Shown here piece after piece: positions 34,390 through 42,885 of a DNA stretch of 64,000 nt. Position 1 is the stretch's first letter; the number at the start of each line of letters is the position of its first letter. The notes beneath the pieces were generated by a model. That model was not told the origin of the DNA. It made no database searches and saw nothing but the letters and a program-made list of their open reading frames with translations. This DNA is from JAKFWF01 sp031367505 (GTDB lineage: Bacteria; Pseudomonadota; Alphaproteobacteria; Rhizobiales; Hyphomicrobiaceae), in assembly GCA_031367505.1 (NCBI GenBank), contig JANLPY010000553.1, forward strand, positions 18,416 to 82,415, read 5' to 3'. The translations under genes and the position numbers were made by a program.

Positions 34390-35229
34390 TCAACGGGTTG
34401 GCAGCTGCGCGGCAGTGAGATTGTCGACCACTGTTGTAGTGCGGCGGTTTTGACTGGAGCAGGTATGATCCTCACAGTCGGCCACCCGCCGCTCTGCGCC
34501 ATAGGCCACTGCCCGGATGCGCTCCGGCGCGACGCCATCCTCGATCAATCGAGCGCGAACGACTTGCGCCCGTGCAGCCGACAGCGCCTTGAGGTCCGCA
34601 GTAGACCCCGGTTCATCCGCATGACCTTCAATTACTGCGGTGCGATCCGCGTGCCGCTTCAGCCACTCCGCCTGTTGCGCCAATGCCTTCCGCGCGCGCG
34701 CTCCCAGATCGGCGCTACCTTCCGCGAAAAACACGAGATCACCAGCTGTCGAGCGAAAGTCATCTTGAGCAGACTTTGAGAAACCCGCTGCCGGTTTCAC
34801 AGTGGTCCGCCATGGATTGACAGTCGGCAGAACCACCGTCGTCTCAATTGGCGGTGCGCCAAGACGACCGATCTGGCCACTTACGGGTTGCGCCGATTGT
34901 TGTCGTCCGAAAGAGTTCGCGTTGTAGATCGCCGCAAGTTCAGCCCGCGCCGCTGTCGCGCTGTCCGATTCAGGAAACTGGGCGACGAGCTGCTCGAGTT
35001 GCCGCTGAGCGGAATGAATATCACCAGCTCGTGCGGCAGATAATGCTGATTGGTACTGCCGGCCGGCCGCGTCAGGTTCGGCTCGAGGCGCTGCCGAAGC
35101 AGCTGGAACGCCAACCGTTGACACGCCAATCAGGACTTCGCGCGGGCTGGCCTGGAGCTCGGAAAATGATGCCGCGATGCCAACGATCGATACGGCGAGA
35201 GTGAAAGTCCTAGTGCGCCCGAATGACAT
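34390..35229 (-). CDS. Pal-like OmpA-domain protein with TPR-like N-terminus
   Basis: A 279-residue exported protein (hydrophobic N-terminus to about residue 25, no lipobox). Residues about 55-105 look like a tetratricopeptide pair (QYQSALSAARAGDIHSAQRQ). The C-terminal OmpA domain starts near FRSTAGDLVFFAEGSADLGA and keeps the peptidoglycan-binding Asp in EGHADEPG and Arg in SAARAQVV; it also shares with Pal the closing CxxxxCSSQNRRT-type segment. It is a paralogue of the adjacent pal gene without the lipid anchor. It should bind the cell wall in the periplasm, perhaps as a CpoB- or Pal-like helper. Gaps of 103 and 209 bases separate it from pal and cpoB, so it may have its own promoter. Confidence 0.8.
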   Translation of the reverse strand: MSFGRTRTFTLAVSIVGIAASFSELQASPREVLIGVSTVGVPAASAAPRAEPDAAGRQYQSALSAARAGDIHSAQRQLEQLVAQFPESDSATAARAELAAIYNANSFGRQQSAQPVSGQIGRLGAPPIETTVVLPTVNPWRTTVKPAAGFSKSAQDDFRSTAGDLVFFAEGSADLGARARKALAQQAEWLKRHADRTAVIEGHADEPGSTADLKALSAARAQVVRARLIEDGVAPERIRAVAYGAERRVADCEDHTCSSQNRRTTTVVDNLTAAQLPTR

Positions 35230-35332
35230 GCGCGGTACCCCAAACGAACAAACCCAGCGTCGGCCATACTTGGCCTCAACTGGGGCAGAACTTTGGTGAT
35301 TCGAGGCGCAATGAGCCTAAAACGCGCCTAAA

Positions 35333-35863
35333 TTATCGACGCGGAGGAGCAGCGTCAGCCGTGCGGTTGTTCAAGACAGTCTGCGCACGCCTGTTCTGCG
35401 ACCAGCACGAAATGTCATTGCAAACCGCAACCGGGCGTTCCTTACCGAACGAGATCGTGCGGATGCGTTGACCGTTGACACCGTTGCGGCTGAGGAATTC
35501 ACGAACCGACTGGGCGCGCTTGGCTCCAAGTGCGATATTGTATTCGCGGGTGCCGCGTTCGTCGGCGTGGCCTTCGATCGTGATCGAGTACTGCGCGTAC
35601 TGCTGAAGCCAACGTGCCTGGCCGGTCAGCGTCTGTTGCGCTTCAGGCGTAAGGTCGGTCTGGTCGGTCGAGAAGTAGACGATGTCACCGACGTTCTGCG
35701 CAAAGTCACGTTGCGAGCCGGGCGTCGCGCTGCCCTTGCCACCGGGGCCAAGTTGAGCACTGTCCGGCGTCAATTCTTTGTTGGCGCACGCAGCAAGCGA
35801 GGCCATCACCACCAGTGCCGCTGCCGCTCGGGCCAAACGTGACCACCGGTTTGAGACTTCCAT
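35333..35863 (-). CDS. pal: Peptidoglycan-associated lipoprotein Pal
   Basis: A 176-residue outer-membrane lipoprotein. The lipobox LAAC places the modified cysteine at residue 26 of the chosen start, which is the ATG at 35863 after GGAAGG; the longer open frame would bury the signal peptide. The OmpA domain has GDIVYFSTDQTDLTPEAQ and EGHADERGTREYN with IALGAKRAQSV, the diaminopimelate-binding Asp and Arg. Pal anchors the outer membrane to peptidoglycan and is moved by TolB and the TolQRA motor during division. Confidence 0.96.
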   Translation of the reverse strand: MEVSNRWSRLARAAAALVVMASLAACANKELTPDSAQLGPGGKGSATPGSQRDFAQNVGDIVYFSTDQTDLTPEAQQTLTGQARWLQQYAQYSITIEGHADERGTREYNIALGAKRAQSVREFLSRNGVNGQRIRTISFGKERPVAVCNDISCWSQNRRAQTVLNNRTADAAPPRR

Positions 35864-36228
35864 CACCAATTCCTTCCCTGCAACGCCTTCGACGAGCGCC
35901 CAGTCATCGGGCCAACGGTCGACGCGAACAAACAACGACAAAGTAGTAGTATCGGTTGTTCGGTAGCGTGCTGATTGTACAAAAATATGGCCGAAACGTT
36001 CCAAAATGCGGCCATCCACCAGCATGTCAGAATAAACCGTCGCTGCGCGATTCGCTGCGGCCGATCCGGTTTTACCCACAAGTATCTAAGTCACCGTCAG
36101 CGACGGTCACTTCACTAGTCGTCAGCGCGAGCACAACAGAAGAAGGCCGATCTGCCAGTGCGCGATGCGCTGGCAAGTCGGCCTTCGAGATCTATCCGAT
36201 AGCAAAGAGGAGCTAAAGGATACGCAAA
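35864..36228. other. Gene-poor stretch upstream of pal
   Basis: 365 bases between pal and the small lipoprotein gene. It holds a long hairpin at 36142-36186, an imperfect inverted repeat at about 36088-36113 (accgtc/gacggt) and probably the pal promoter. I see no credible coding sequence in it. Confidence 0.5.
36142..36186 (-). terminator. Hairpin after the 42-residue lipoprotein gene
   Basis: GAAGGCCGA (36142-36150) pairs with TCGGCCTTC (36178-36186), and TGCCAG/CTGGCA pair within. Minus-strand sequence beyond it is TTCTTCTGTTG, only moderately T-rich. It lies 43 bases below the lipoprotein stop and is its likely terminator. Confidence 0.6.
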
Positions 36229-36357
36229 TTACTGAGCAACCGACGAAACGACGGCCGTATCAGCGCCGAGCTTCATTGGTGTGTGAGCTACTTCTTTGCG
36301 GCACGCGCCAAGTGCGACGGCTGCAATTACAGTGGCAAGAATGATAGCGCCCTTCAT
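36229..36357 (-). CDS. 42-residue lipoprotein, new small gene in the tol-pal cluster
   Basis: A 42-codon frame with its own AGGAGAG ribosome site six bases before the ATG. The protein begins MKGAIILATVIAAVALGAC, a full lipoprotein signal with lipobox LGAC (Cys19), and leaves a 24-residue mature peptide that starts CRKEVAHTPMKLG and ends VSSVAQ. Arginine after the cysteine (no Asp at +2) suggests outer-membrane sorting by analogy with the Lol rule. A long hairpin follows. It resembles entericidin-sized or bacteriocin-release-like small lipoproteins in size only. Function unknown. Confidence 0.75.
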   Translation of the reverse strand: MKGAIILATVIAAVALGACRKEVAHTPMKLGADTAVVSSVAQ

Positions 36358-36765
36358 TGTATTCTCTCCTATGCTGTCCCTGGCCTTACCGAACTTCGAT
36401 CAGCGAACGACCTTGCGGTCGCAACCCCTAGCGAATCTCTGCAGGCTGTTCGGCTGTTGCCACGTAATGAGGTACTGGTGTGGCGAGTTCAGATCAAGCT
36501 TCGCAGTCAACAGGTGTCTGTTTTCCAACAGGCTTGATGCGTAAATACCACGCAGTGGTTTTTGGTTCCCAGCCCTGTTCGACGCTAGCGTCCATGCACT
36601 CGAGAGCTTGAAATTACGCAACAAAACGCCCCAGGCTGATCGGGTCTGGGCATGCTGAACAGTGTTGACGATTTTGTTTAACAAGTGGTGAACAAGCACT
36701 GCGCGACTTGTGGGAGACCTGTGGGCAGCAGGTTGGACTCGACTAGAGGCGAACCGATTGCAGAA
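36358..36765. other. Intergenic stretch between tolB and the small lipoprotein gene
   Basis: 408 bases. A terminator-like hairpin for tolB is at 36622-36651; the part next to the lipoprotein gene is presumably its promoter. Short frames in either strand here lack ribosome sites and family features. Nothing else recognised. Confidence 0.5.
36622..36651 (-). terminator. Probable terminator of the tolQRAB transcript
   Basis: On the minus strand GCCCAG and CTGGGGC pair around a 10-12 base loop and are followed by GTTTTGTT. It lies about 115 bases after the tolB stop. The stem has one unpaired G, so support is moderate. Confidence 0.5.
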
Positions 36766-38103
36766 TCACGTCAGCAGCGGTGACCAGGCCGGGTCCGAAC
36801 CGAACCCGGGAGTTGGCACCTGGCGCTCGTTGTAGCCAGTGATGTCGACTGAGAATAGCTTCGGGCCACCGTTGGCGCCCTGGCTCTCACGGAAGAACAT
36901 CAGCACGCGGCCGTTCGGCGCCCAGGTTGGGCCCTCGTTGTGATAGCCCTCGGTCAGGATGCGTTCGCCTGAGCCGTCCGGCTTCATGACGCCGATCAGG
37001 AAGCCGCCAGATGCTTGCTTGGTGAAGGCGATGTAGTCGCCGCGCGGTGACCAGACCGGCGTCGAGTAGCGCCCGTCCCCCCGGCTCAAACGACGAATGC
37101 CGGCCGGCCCCATTACGTACAGCTGCTGATTGCCGTCACGGTCTGACTCGAATGCAATTTCGCGACCGTCCGGCGAGAACGATGGTCCGGTGTTGATACC
37201 GGCGCCCTGGGTGAGGTTGCGCACCTGCTTCGAGCGCAGATCCAGCTCGACGAGACCCGTATCGCCGCCATTGCCGAGGCTCATGACCAACCGCTGACCA
37301 TCCGGCGAGAAGCGCGGCGCGAAGGTCATGCCTTGGAAATTTCCCACCGCTTCGCGCTGACCGGTGTCGATATTCATCAGCATGACGCGCGGCAGGTCGC
37401 CAACGTACTGCAGGAACGTTATTTCCTGGGTGGTCGGCGAGAATCGCGGCGTCAGCACCAACTCGCGGCCCTGACTGAGCAGCCGGACGTTGGCGCCGTC
37501 CTGATCCATGATCGCGAGCCGCTTGAGACGCTTATCTTTCGGGCCGCTCTCATCGATGTAGACGATACGCGTATCGAAGTAGCGTGCGCCGCCGGTGAGC
37601 TTCTCGTAGGCGATGTCGGCCACCTGATGGGCAATGCGCCGCCAACTCTGCGGTGTCGCCGTCAGTCGCTTGCCGTCGAGCGGCTTGTTGGTAACGACGT
37701 CCCACACCCGCATTTCAACTTGTATCCGCCCGTCCGGCGCCAGCCCCGCTTGACCGACGATCAAGGCATCCGCCCCGACCGAGCGCCAATTGGCAAAGTT
37801 GGGGGCCACTTGAACGTTCTGCACCCGCTCGATGAATGCTGCACGATCAATCGGCTCGAACAGGCCGCTGTTACCCAGGTCGGCTGCAACCACGTTGGCG
37901 ATGTCGGCGCCGAGCTTCGGGTCGGCACTCAGAAACTCTGGAATGGCGATCGGGATCGGCCGGATCTGGCCCTTCTGCTGCTCGCCCGAAACCTGGGCGA
38001 AAGCGCTTCGATCGGCGAATGCGGTGGCGGCCAAACCCATGCCGACGCCTGCCAACACTGATCGGCGGTCGGTTCGGAATTCGAACATCGGTTTGGCTTT
38101 CAT
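36766..38103 (-). CDS. tolB: Tol-Pal translocation protein TolB
   Basis: A 445-residue periplasmic beta-propeller protein. The N-terminal domain (to about residue 165) precedes six WD40-like PD40 repeats, seen as FSPDGREIAFESDRDGNQQ, WSPRGDYIAFTK and WAPNGRVLMFF. TolB links TolA to Pal. The ATG at 38103 is preferred (GAGG upstream). The signal peptide is of the twin-arginine form, TDRRSVLAGVGMG, ahead of AFADRSAFA, which is unlike the Sec signal of enterobacterial TolB. It starts 28 bases below tolA. Confidence 0.95.
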   Translation of the reverse strand: MKAKPMFEFRTDRRSVLAGVGMGLAATAFADRSAFAQVSGEQQKGQIRPIPIAIPEFLSADPKLGADIANVVAADLGNSGLFEPIDRAAFIERVQNVQVAPNFANWRSVGADALIVGQAGLAPDGRIQVEMRVWDVVTNKPLDGKRLTATPQSWRRIAHQVADIAYEKLTGGARYFDTRIVYIDESGPKDKRLKRLAIMDQDGANVRLLSQGRELVLTPRFSPTTQEITFLQYVGDLPRVMLMNIDTGQREAVGNFQGMTFAPRFSPDGQRLVMSLGNGGDTGLVELDLRSKQVRNLTQGAGINTGPSFSPDGREIAFESDRDGNQQLYVMGPAGIRRLSRGDGRYSTPVWSPRGDYIAFTKQASGGFLIGVMKPDGSGERILTEGYHNEGPTWAPNGRVLMFFRESQGANGGPKLFSVDITGYNERQVPTPGFGSDPAWSPLLT

Positions 38104-38131
38104 CTTAGATGACCTCGGTCTCGACTTTATA

Positions 38132-39292
38132 TCAAAGCGCTTGGTTCGGGTTGAACTTCCACGTGATCTCGCGCCACATCGCATACTGGTCGGCCGGCAA
38201 TTGGAACGGTGCACAGGTTTGCACAGCCCGCAATGCGGCCCGTTCGGCTTGGTCGGACAACGGATTGCTCTTATCCGTTTGCGTCACTCTGGGTTCGCCC
38301 TGAAGCGTGCCGTCGGGATTTAAGTTCCATTTCAACGTCACCACGGGCGCCGTGACACCACCGCCAGCCAGCGGTTTATTCCAGCATTGCTCGAACGCCG
38401 AATTCAAGATCGCAACGATCATCTGCTCGGCGCGCGCCTTGTTGACGTTATCGGTTCCAGTCTTGGTGCCAGCCGTCGGCCCCTTCGCGGTCGTCGGCTT
38501 TGACGGTGGCGCTTCCGCACCCGCTGCCGCCGACGGTTGATCTGGCACCTTGTTCAACAAATCCGCCATTTGCTGATCGAACGACTTGCTCTTGCGCGTC
38601 AGCTCCGCCGCCTTCTTTCGCTCGGCGTCTTCCTTCTTTTTCTTATCATCGGCGAGCTTTTTCTTGGCGAGATCGTCGGCGCGCTTCTTCTCGTCGGCCT
38701 TCTTCTTGTCCTCAACCTTTTTCAATTCCTCGAGCTTCTTTAACTCGTCGGCCTTGCGCAGCTCTTCGGTTTTCTTCTTCAGCTCGTCATCGAGCCGTTG
38801 CAACTCGGCGAGTTTATCGTCGATCTTCTTTTGCTCTTCCGGCGTCGGCCCATCCGGTACCGGCGGAGGTGGCGGCGCTTTCTCGATCAGCGCGGCGATC
38901 TGGTCAGGCTTCGGCGGCTCCGGCGGCGGCGGCGGCTCAACCTTGACCGGCTCCGGTGGCGGGGGTGGCGGTGTTTCGACCTTCACCGGTTCAGGTGGTG
39001 GAGGCGGCGGCTCTGCGGCAGCCGGTGGTGGCGGCTCGACCGCGCGAATGGGCTTGGGCTTCGGCGCGTCCTTAGGTGACGGCGCCTTGCCGGCGCTCTG
39101 GGCGGCTTCCTCGAGCTTCGAGAGGCTGTCGCCCTTCTTCTGCCGGGTCTCCAGGTCGAGCTGCGAAATGATCGACACTTCGACGGGAATTTCATCGGGC
39201 AATTTCAAGGGCTGAGCCGAGCTGAAGCCGATCAGCGCCCATCCAAGGAGGCCAACATGCATCAGGACCGACAGGACCAGCCCGAACGGCAC
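38132..39292 (-). CDS. tolA: TolA-like inner-membrane protein (TonB/TolA)
   Basis: A 386-residue protein: one N-terminal membrane helix (about residues 4-24), a Pro-rich segment built of PPPPEPVKVE repeats (about 85-150), a long charged Lys/Glu/Ala coiled coil (about 150-245), and a C-terminal domain with EQCWNKP and VTLKWNLNPDGTLQG as in alphaproteobacterial TolA. It transmits proton-motive energy from TolQR to TolB-Pal. The start is a GTG five bases after the tolR stop, with GGGAGG in the end of tolR; an ATG ten codons later would cut into the helix. Confidence 0.92.
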   Translation of the reverse strand: MPFGLVLSVLMHVGLLGWALIGFSSAQPLKLPDEIPVEVSIISQLDLETRQKKGDSLSKLEEAAQSAGKAPSPKDAPKPKPIRAVEPPPPAAAEPPPPPPEPVKVETPPPPPPEPVKVEPPPPPEPPKPDQIAALIEKAPPPPPVPDGPTPEEQKKIDDKLAELQRLDDELKKKTEELRKADELKKLEELKKVEDKKKADEKKRADDLAKKKLADDKKKKEDAERKKAAELTRKSKSFDQQMADLLNKVPDQPSAAAGAEAPPSKPTTAKGPTAGTKTGTDNVNKARAEQMIVAILNSAFEQCWNKPLAGGGVTAPVVTLKWNLNPDGTLQGEPRVTQTDKSNPLSDQAERAALRAVQTCAPFQLPADQYAMWREITWKFNPNQAL

Positions 39293-39297
39293 TTAAT

Positions 39298-39771
39298 TCA
39301 GCCTCCCGATTCAGTTTCTGTGACCAGCGACAACTTGCGGAAGCCCGCTTCCTTGATCCGCGACATCACCTTGGCGACCGTGCCGTAGTCGACCGTCCGG
39401 TCGCCGCGAACAAAGATCGCCTCGTCATTGGCACCGTCACCGCCGCGCGCCTTCATGATCGCCTGGAGCTTTGCGCCGAGTTCATCGATCTTGATCGTGT
39501 CCTTGTCCTGTTGACCGAGATAAATCCGGCCGTCCTTGGCAATCGACACCACAACTGGTTCTTTATTTTGACTATCCAGTTGTTTGCCCTTGGCCTGCGG
39601 CAGATCGAGCGGCACGCCACCGGTCATCAACGGGGCCGCGACCATGAAAATGATCAGCAGCACAAGCATGACGTCGACGAACGGGGTGACGTTGATCTCG
39701 CTCATCGGCGCATGACGTTTGGTGCGCCGTTTGCGCCCGCCACCGCCTGCAGCTTTGATACTAGCGCCCAT
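39298..39771 (-). CDS. tolR: TolR biopolymer transport protein
   Basis: A 157-residue ExbD/TolR protein: a basic, glycine-rich N-terminus, the motif SEINVTPFVDVMLVLLIIFM with the proton-carrying aspartate in the single helix, and a periplasmic domain ending VMSRIKEAGFRKLSLVT. Part of the TolQ-TolR proton channel. It starts six bases after tolQ and ends five bases before tolA. Confidence 0.96.
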   Translation of the reverse strand: MGASIKAAGGGGRKRRTKRHAPMSEINVTPFVDVMLVLLIIFMVAAPLMTGGVPLDLPQAKGKQLDSQNKEPVVVSIAKDGRIYLGQQDKDTIKIDELGAKLQAIMKARGGDGANDEAIFVRGDRTVDYGTVAKVMSRIKEAGFRKLSLVTETESGG

Positions 39772-39777
39772 GATCCA

Positions 39778-40479
39778 TCAGCTCCTGACGTCGATTTGCC
39801 GCGAAACGATGGCCGAAAACTCGTCGGCAAACGCTTCCAGGCGCTGACCTAACCGCGAGGCGTCAGCCGAGAATTTGTTATAGAAAACAACGGCCGGTAT
39901 GGCAGCGACCAGACCAATCGCGGTGGCAAATAGCGCTTCGGCAATGCCGGGCGCGACGACCGCCAAACTGGTGTTCTTCGACTGCGCGATCGATTGGAAG
40001 CTCGTCATGATGCCCCACACGGTTCCGAACAGGCCAACAAAGGGGGCCGTGGAACCAACGGTCGCCAGGAACAATAACCGGCGCTCCAAGCGCTCCATTT
40101 CGCGACTGATGGTTACGTCCATGACTTTTTCGACGCGCATCTGAATGCCACCCAGCGCCCGGATATTACCCTCGACGGAGCGCTTCCACTCGCGCATCGC
40201 TGCAACGAACAGCGCGGCCATCGCGATCGAATTCGTTCGCGCGAGCCCGGTGTATAGTTCTTCCAGCGACTGCCCGGACCAGAATAATTGCTCGAACTTG
40301 TCGGCTTCGGAACGCGCCCGCCGGAACGATACGAGTTTTTCGACGATGATCGCCCACGACCAGACCGACGCCAGCAACAATCCGATCATCACGACTTTGA
40401 CGACGATGTGCGCGGACAAGAACAAATCGAGGAACGCCGTGCTGCAGACGCCGCTCGTGCCCTTCAAGCCTTCAACCAT
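39778..40479 (-). CDS. tolQ: TolQ proton channel protein
   Basis: A 233-residue MotA/TolQ/ExbB protein with three helices. LLFLATVGSTAPFVGLFGTVWG is the conserved second-helix signature, and APGIAEALFATAIGLVAAIPAV the third. It forms the stator pentamer around TolR. It is the first gene of the minus-strand tol operon; no ybgC lies upstream, unlike the enterobacterial operon. Confidence 0.96.
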   Translation of the reverse strand: MVEGLKGTSGVCSTAFLDLFLSAHIVVKVVMIGLLLASVWSWAIIVEKLVSFRRARSEADKFEQLFWSGQSLEELYTGLARTNSIAMAALFVAAMREWKRSVEGNIRALGGIQMRVEKVMDVTISREMERLERRLLFLATVGSTAPFVGLFGTVWGIMTSFQSIAQSKNTSLAVVAPGIAEALFATAIGLVAAIPAVVFYNKFSADASRLGQRLEAFADEFSAIVSRQIDVRS

Positions 40480-40815
40480 ATCCCCACCCGCGCTTTCGCG
40501 TTCCCATTCAATCGACTAAGCGTGACGCATCTCGACACATACGCGCAATTACGCCGGGACATTCCTGTCCCGGCCGCGAATGACCTTGGCGAGATTCGGC
40601 ACTTATCACAGCCTGCTTCTTACAGGTCGTGTCGCGAGGCAATATGACGGAAAGACGACTCTCTTGCGCCCAAAGGTCAGGGAATTGCCGTCTTTTCAAC
40701 AGGTGTGTAGGTCTCGCGCGCACTCATGTACAGCTTGTTTGCGGCAAGTTGCACCGCCGCCGCATTCGTCGGATACCTAATTGGCAATACGCTTTCAAGG
40801 AGACAATTGCCCGTC
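40480..40815. other. Divergent promoter region between tolQ and hpt
   Basis: 336 bases without a credible gene. It must hold the promoters of the tol operon and of hpt-cpdR, and has a perfect stem-loop at 40553-40574. Short open frames on both strands lack ribosome sites. Confidence 0.55.
40553..40574. repeat. Perfect inverted repeat upstream of tolQ
   Basis: GCCGGGACA-ttcc-TGTCCCGGC, a 9-base perfect stem with a tetraloop, about 74 bases above the tolQ start. No T-run on either side, so not an intrinsic terminator; an operator or a leader RNA hairpin is possible. Confidence 0.6.
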
Positions 40816-41349
40816 ATGAGCGAAGGCAGAATTGAAGTCATTTTCACACCGGCAATGATCGCCGGCCGGATCGAAGTGCTGGCGCGCGAAATTGCCGCCA
40901 GCAAGGTGGATTCGTTACTCGTGATTGCCATCCTGAAGGGCAGTTTCGTGTTCGCCGCCGACCTAATCCGGGCGTTACACCGCGCGGGATTGGCGCCCGA
41001 AGTCGATTTCATGACGCTATCGAGCTATCGCAAGAGCACTCGATCATCGGGCGTGGTCGACATTTTGCGCGATATCGAAAGTGACGTGGCGGGCCGCAAC
41101 GTATTGTTAGTAGACGACATTTTGGAATCCGGTCGCACGCTGGCATTCGCCAAGGACTTGGTCGCCGCGCGGGGTGCTGCCCGCATCATGACGTGCGTGC
41201 TGCTCGACAAGGGAAACACGCGCGCTGTCAACGTCACGGCCGACTTCAAGGCGTTCGATTGCCCTGAGGTATTCGTCGTGGGATATGGCATGGATGTTGG
41301 CCACCGGTACCGCGAGTTGCCGTTCGTCGGACAAGTCGTGCATGATTGA
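40816..41349 (+). CDS. hpt: Hypoxanthine phosphoribosyltransferase
   Basis: A 177-residue purine-salvage enzyme. The PRPP-binding motif is NVLLVDDILESGRTL, with KGSFVFAADL near the N-terminus and VGYGMDVGHRYRELPFVG near the C-terminus. It converts hypoxanthine or guanine to IMP or GMP. The ATG at 40816 gives the family length; an AAGGAG lies 13 bases before it, a little far. It is followed after 26 bases by the response-regulator gene, a pairing often seen in this class. Confidence 0.92.
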   Translation: MSEGRIEVIFTPAMIAGRIEVLAREIAASKVDSLLVIAILKGSFVFAADLIRALHRAGLAPEVDFMTLSSYRKSTRSSGVVDILRDIESDVAGRNVLLVDDILESGRTLAFAKDLVAARGAARIMTCVLLDKGNTRAVNVTADFKAFDCPEVFVVGYGMDVGHRYRELPFVGQVVHD

Positions 41350-41375
41350 ATCACTTTAACCTGCAGGGGAATGCC

Positions 41376-41738
41376 ATGGCTCGCGTGCTTCTGGCTGACG
41401 ACGATGCCGCGATGCGCGATATGGTGCGCCGATCGCTGGGCGCGGATGGACACACCGTGACGGTTGCCAATGACGGCCAGGATGCGCTGGACCAGATGCA
41501 CGGCGCTGATCAGCCATTCGATATCCTCGTCACGGACGTGCAAATGCCAGCGGTCGACGGAATTTCGTTGGCAACTCAGATGCTCGAACTGCATCCGGGT
41601 TTGAAAATCGTCCTCATGTCGGGATTGCAAAGTGAGATGGCGCGCGCCAACAGCTTGAAAGCGCAAGGCGCGCAGTTCATCTCGAAGCCCTTCACGCTCG
41701 AGCAGATCCGCAGTGTCGTGCGATCGGCCCTTGGCTGA
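41376..41738 (+). CDS. cpdR: CpdR-like single-domain response regulator
   Basis: A 120-residue receiver domain with no output domain: acidic pocket DDD at residues 8-10, phospho-acceptor D54 in ILVTDVQMP, conserved Thr/Ser position in IVLMSG and the lysine in ISKPF. It starts MARVLLADDD, as CpdR does. In Caulobacter, unphosphorylated CpdR brings ClpXP to the cell pole and primes degradation of cell-cycle proteins. The C-terminus here ends RSALG rather than in the Ala-Ala that Caulobacter CpdR uses for its own turnover. AGGGGA precedes the ATG. Confidence 0.85.
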   Translation: MARVLLADDDAAMRDMVRRSLGADGHTVTVANDGQDALDQMHGADQPFDILVTDVQMPAVDGISLATQMLELHPGLKIVLMSGLQSEMARANSLKAQGAQFISKPFTLEQIRSVVRSALG

Positions 41739-41759
41739 GCGTTCGGCCGTGAAGTGCTG

Positions 41760-42689
41760 CTAACCGGCCAGTAGATGGCCGGGCCTGGTGTCAGGCAACG
41801 CACGCGCCCGCTGCGCCGTTCCCAAAACGATGTCGATCGAACTCGCGAGCTGCTGCAGCTCGCCGATCGATGAGCCGTATTTCTCGTGAACCATTCGGGC
41901 CGCACCTTCGCCTGGATGCAGGACGGCACGTTGAATCGCGGTCGAATGTGAAATCGGGGCCGGGATCGCATTGAGCCCCGGAATTCCTCGCTGAATCGTA
42001 TCGAGCAATAATTGCTGGGCAGGATTTGAGCGCATGAACATCGTCATCAGCACATAAATCGGTCGAGTTATGGCGTCTTTGACGCCCACATCCGACTCGA
42101 TAACGATACGCAAAAAATCGACCAGCGCGTTGATCGAGTTTCGCTCCAGCATCGTCGGCGACAGAACGATTGAACTCAGACGCAGCGCGGCCAGCGACGT
42201 CGGCGAAATACCCGCCGCACAATCGAACAAAATCACGTCGTAGTATTCAGTCAATCGCTGAAAATCGGGTTGCATCACCTTCGCCAATTCTTGATCGGCC
42301 CGTTGGCCGCCAAAATGCGTGCGAAGTGCAGTATCGGTCAGCCGGTACTCGTTCAGCGATTGTGGATGCGATGGCACGAGGTCGACCCGGCGGCCATCGC
42401 GCGCGTTACGAAGTTCGGCAATGTCGCTGACCCTGGGCACGATGTAATATGGCAACGCGCCTTGCTGACCGGCAATGTAGCCACGGACGAGATCCATCGC
42501 CGTCCGCCGTTCGCTGGCGGCAGCGTCGAGCGCCACTTGGCTCATCATCATGCGACTGAGCATGCCTTGCGAATCAAGATCGAGCACAAGCACGCGCCGA
42601 CCATGAAAAAGGGCGAGCCCCTCCGCGATCATCATCGTACTCGTCGATTTGCCAACGCCCCCTTTGTGGTTGGCTATGGCGACAATCAT
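41760..42689 (-). CDS. ParA-like P-loop ATPase
   Basis: A 309-residue deviant Walker-A ATPase: NHKGGVGKST at the N-terminus, the Walker A' aspartate in VLVLDLDSQG, and DVILFDCAAG as Walker B. Such proteins place plasmids, chromosomes or protein complexes using dynamic ATP-driven surface patterns. No ParB-like gene is adjacent, so it is an orphan type; its divergent promoter is shared with the SapC-type genes, suggesting it might position that secretion system. ATG at 42689 preferred over a TTG six bases earlier. Confidence 0.85.
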   Translation of the reverse strand: MIVAIANHKGGVGKSTSTMMIAEGLALFHGRRVLVLDLDSQGMLSRMMMSQVALDAAASERRTAMDLVRGYIAGQQGALPYYIVPRVSDIAELRNARDGRRVDLVPSHPQSLNEYRLTDTALRTHFGGQRADQELAKVMQPDFQRLTEYYDVILFDCAAGISPTSLAALRLSSIVLSPTMLERNSINALVDFLRIVIESDVGVKDAITRPIYVLMTMFMRSNPAQQLLLDTIQRGIPGLNAIPAPISHSTAIQRAVLHPGEGAARMVHEKYGSSIGELQQLASSIDIVLGTAQRARALPDTRPGHLLAG

Positions 42690-42885
42690 CGGCAAAGGTG
42701 TTGCTCAGCTCCGTGACTGGCATGGCCGGAAGGCACATCAGTCGTGATCCTGTATCACGGCGCGGCAGTGGACAGAGAGCTTTCGTGTAATCGGGCTGTG
42801 GAAATTGTTTTATATTTTGCGGCGGTATTGCGAGTTGAATAATCCTATGTTCTCTGTGCCGTTGACTGGGATGGAGTAGCAGAAT

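Noticed and set aside
33805..34779. A 324-residue plus-strand frame across cpoB and the OmpA-like gene
   Set aside because: Runs antisense through two genes with clear domains and an intergenic gap; Arg- and Ser-rich shadow.
36400..36699. A 99-residue minus-strand frame in the tolB to lipoprotein gap
   Set aside because: No ribosome site, contains the tolB terminator-like hairpin and has no family features.
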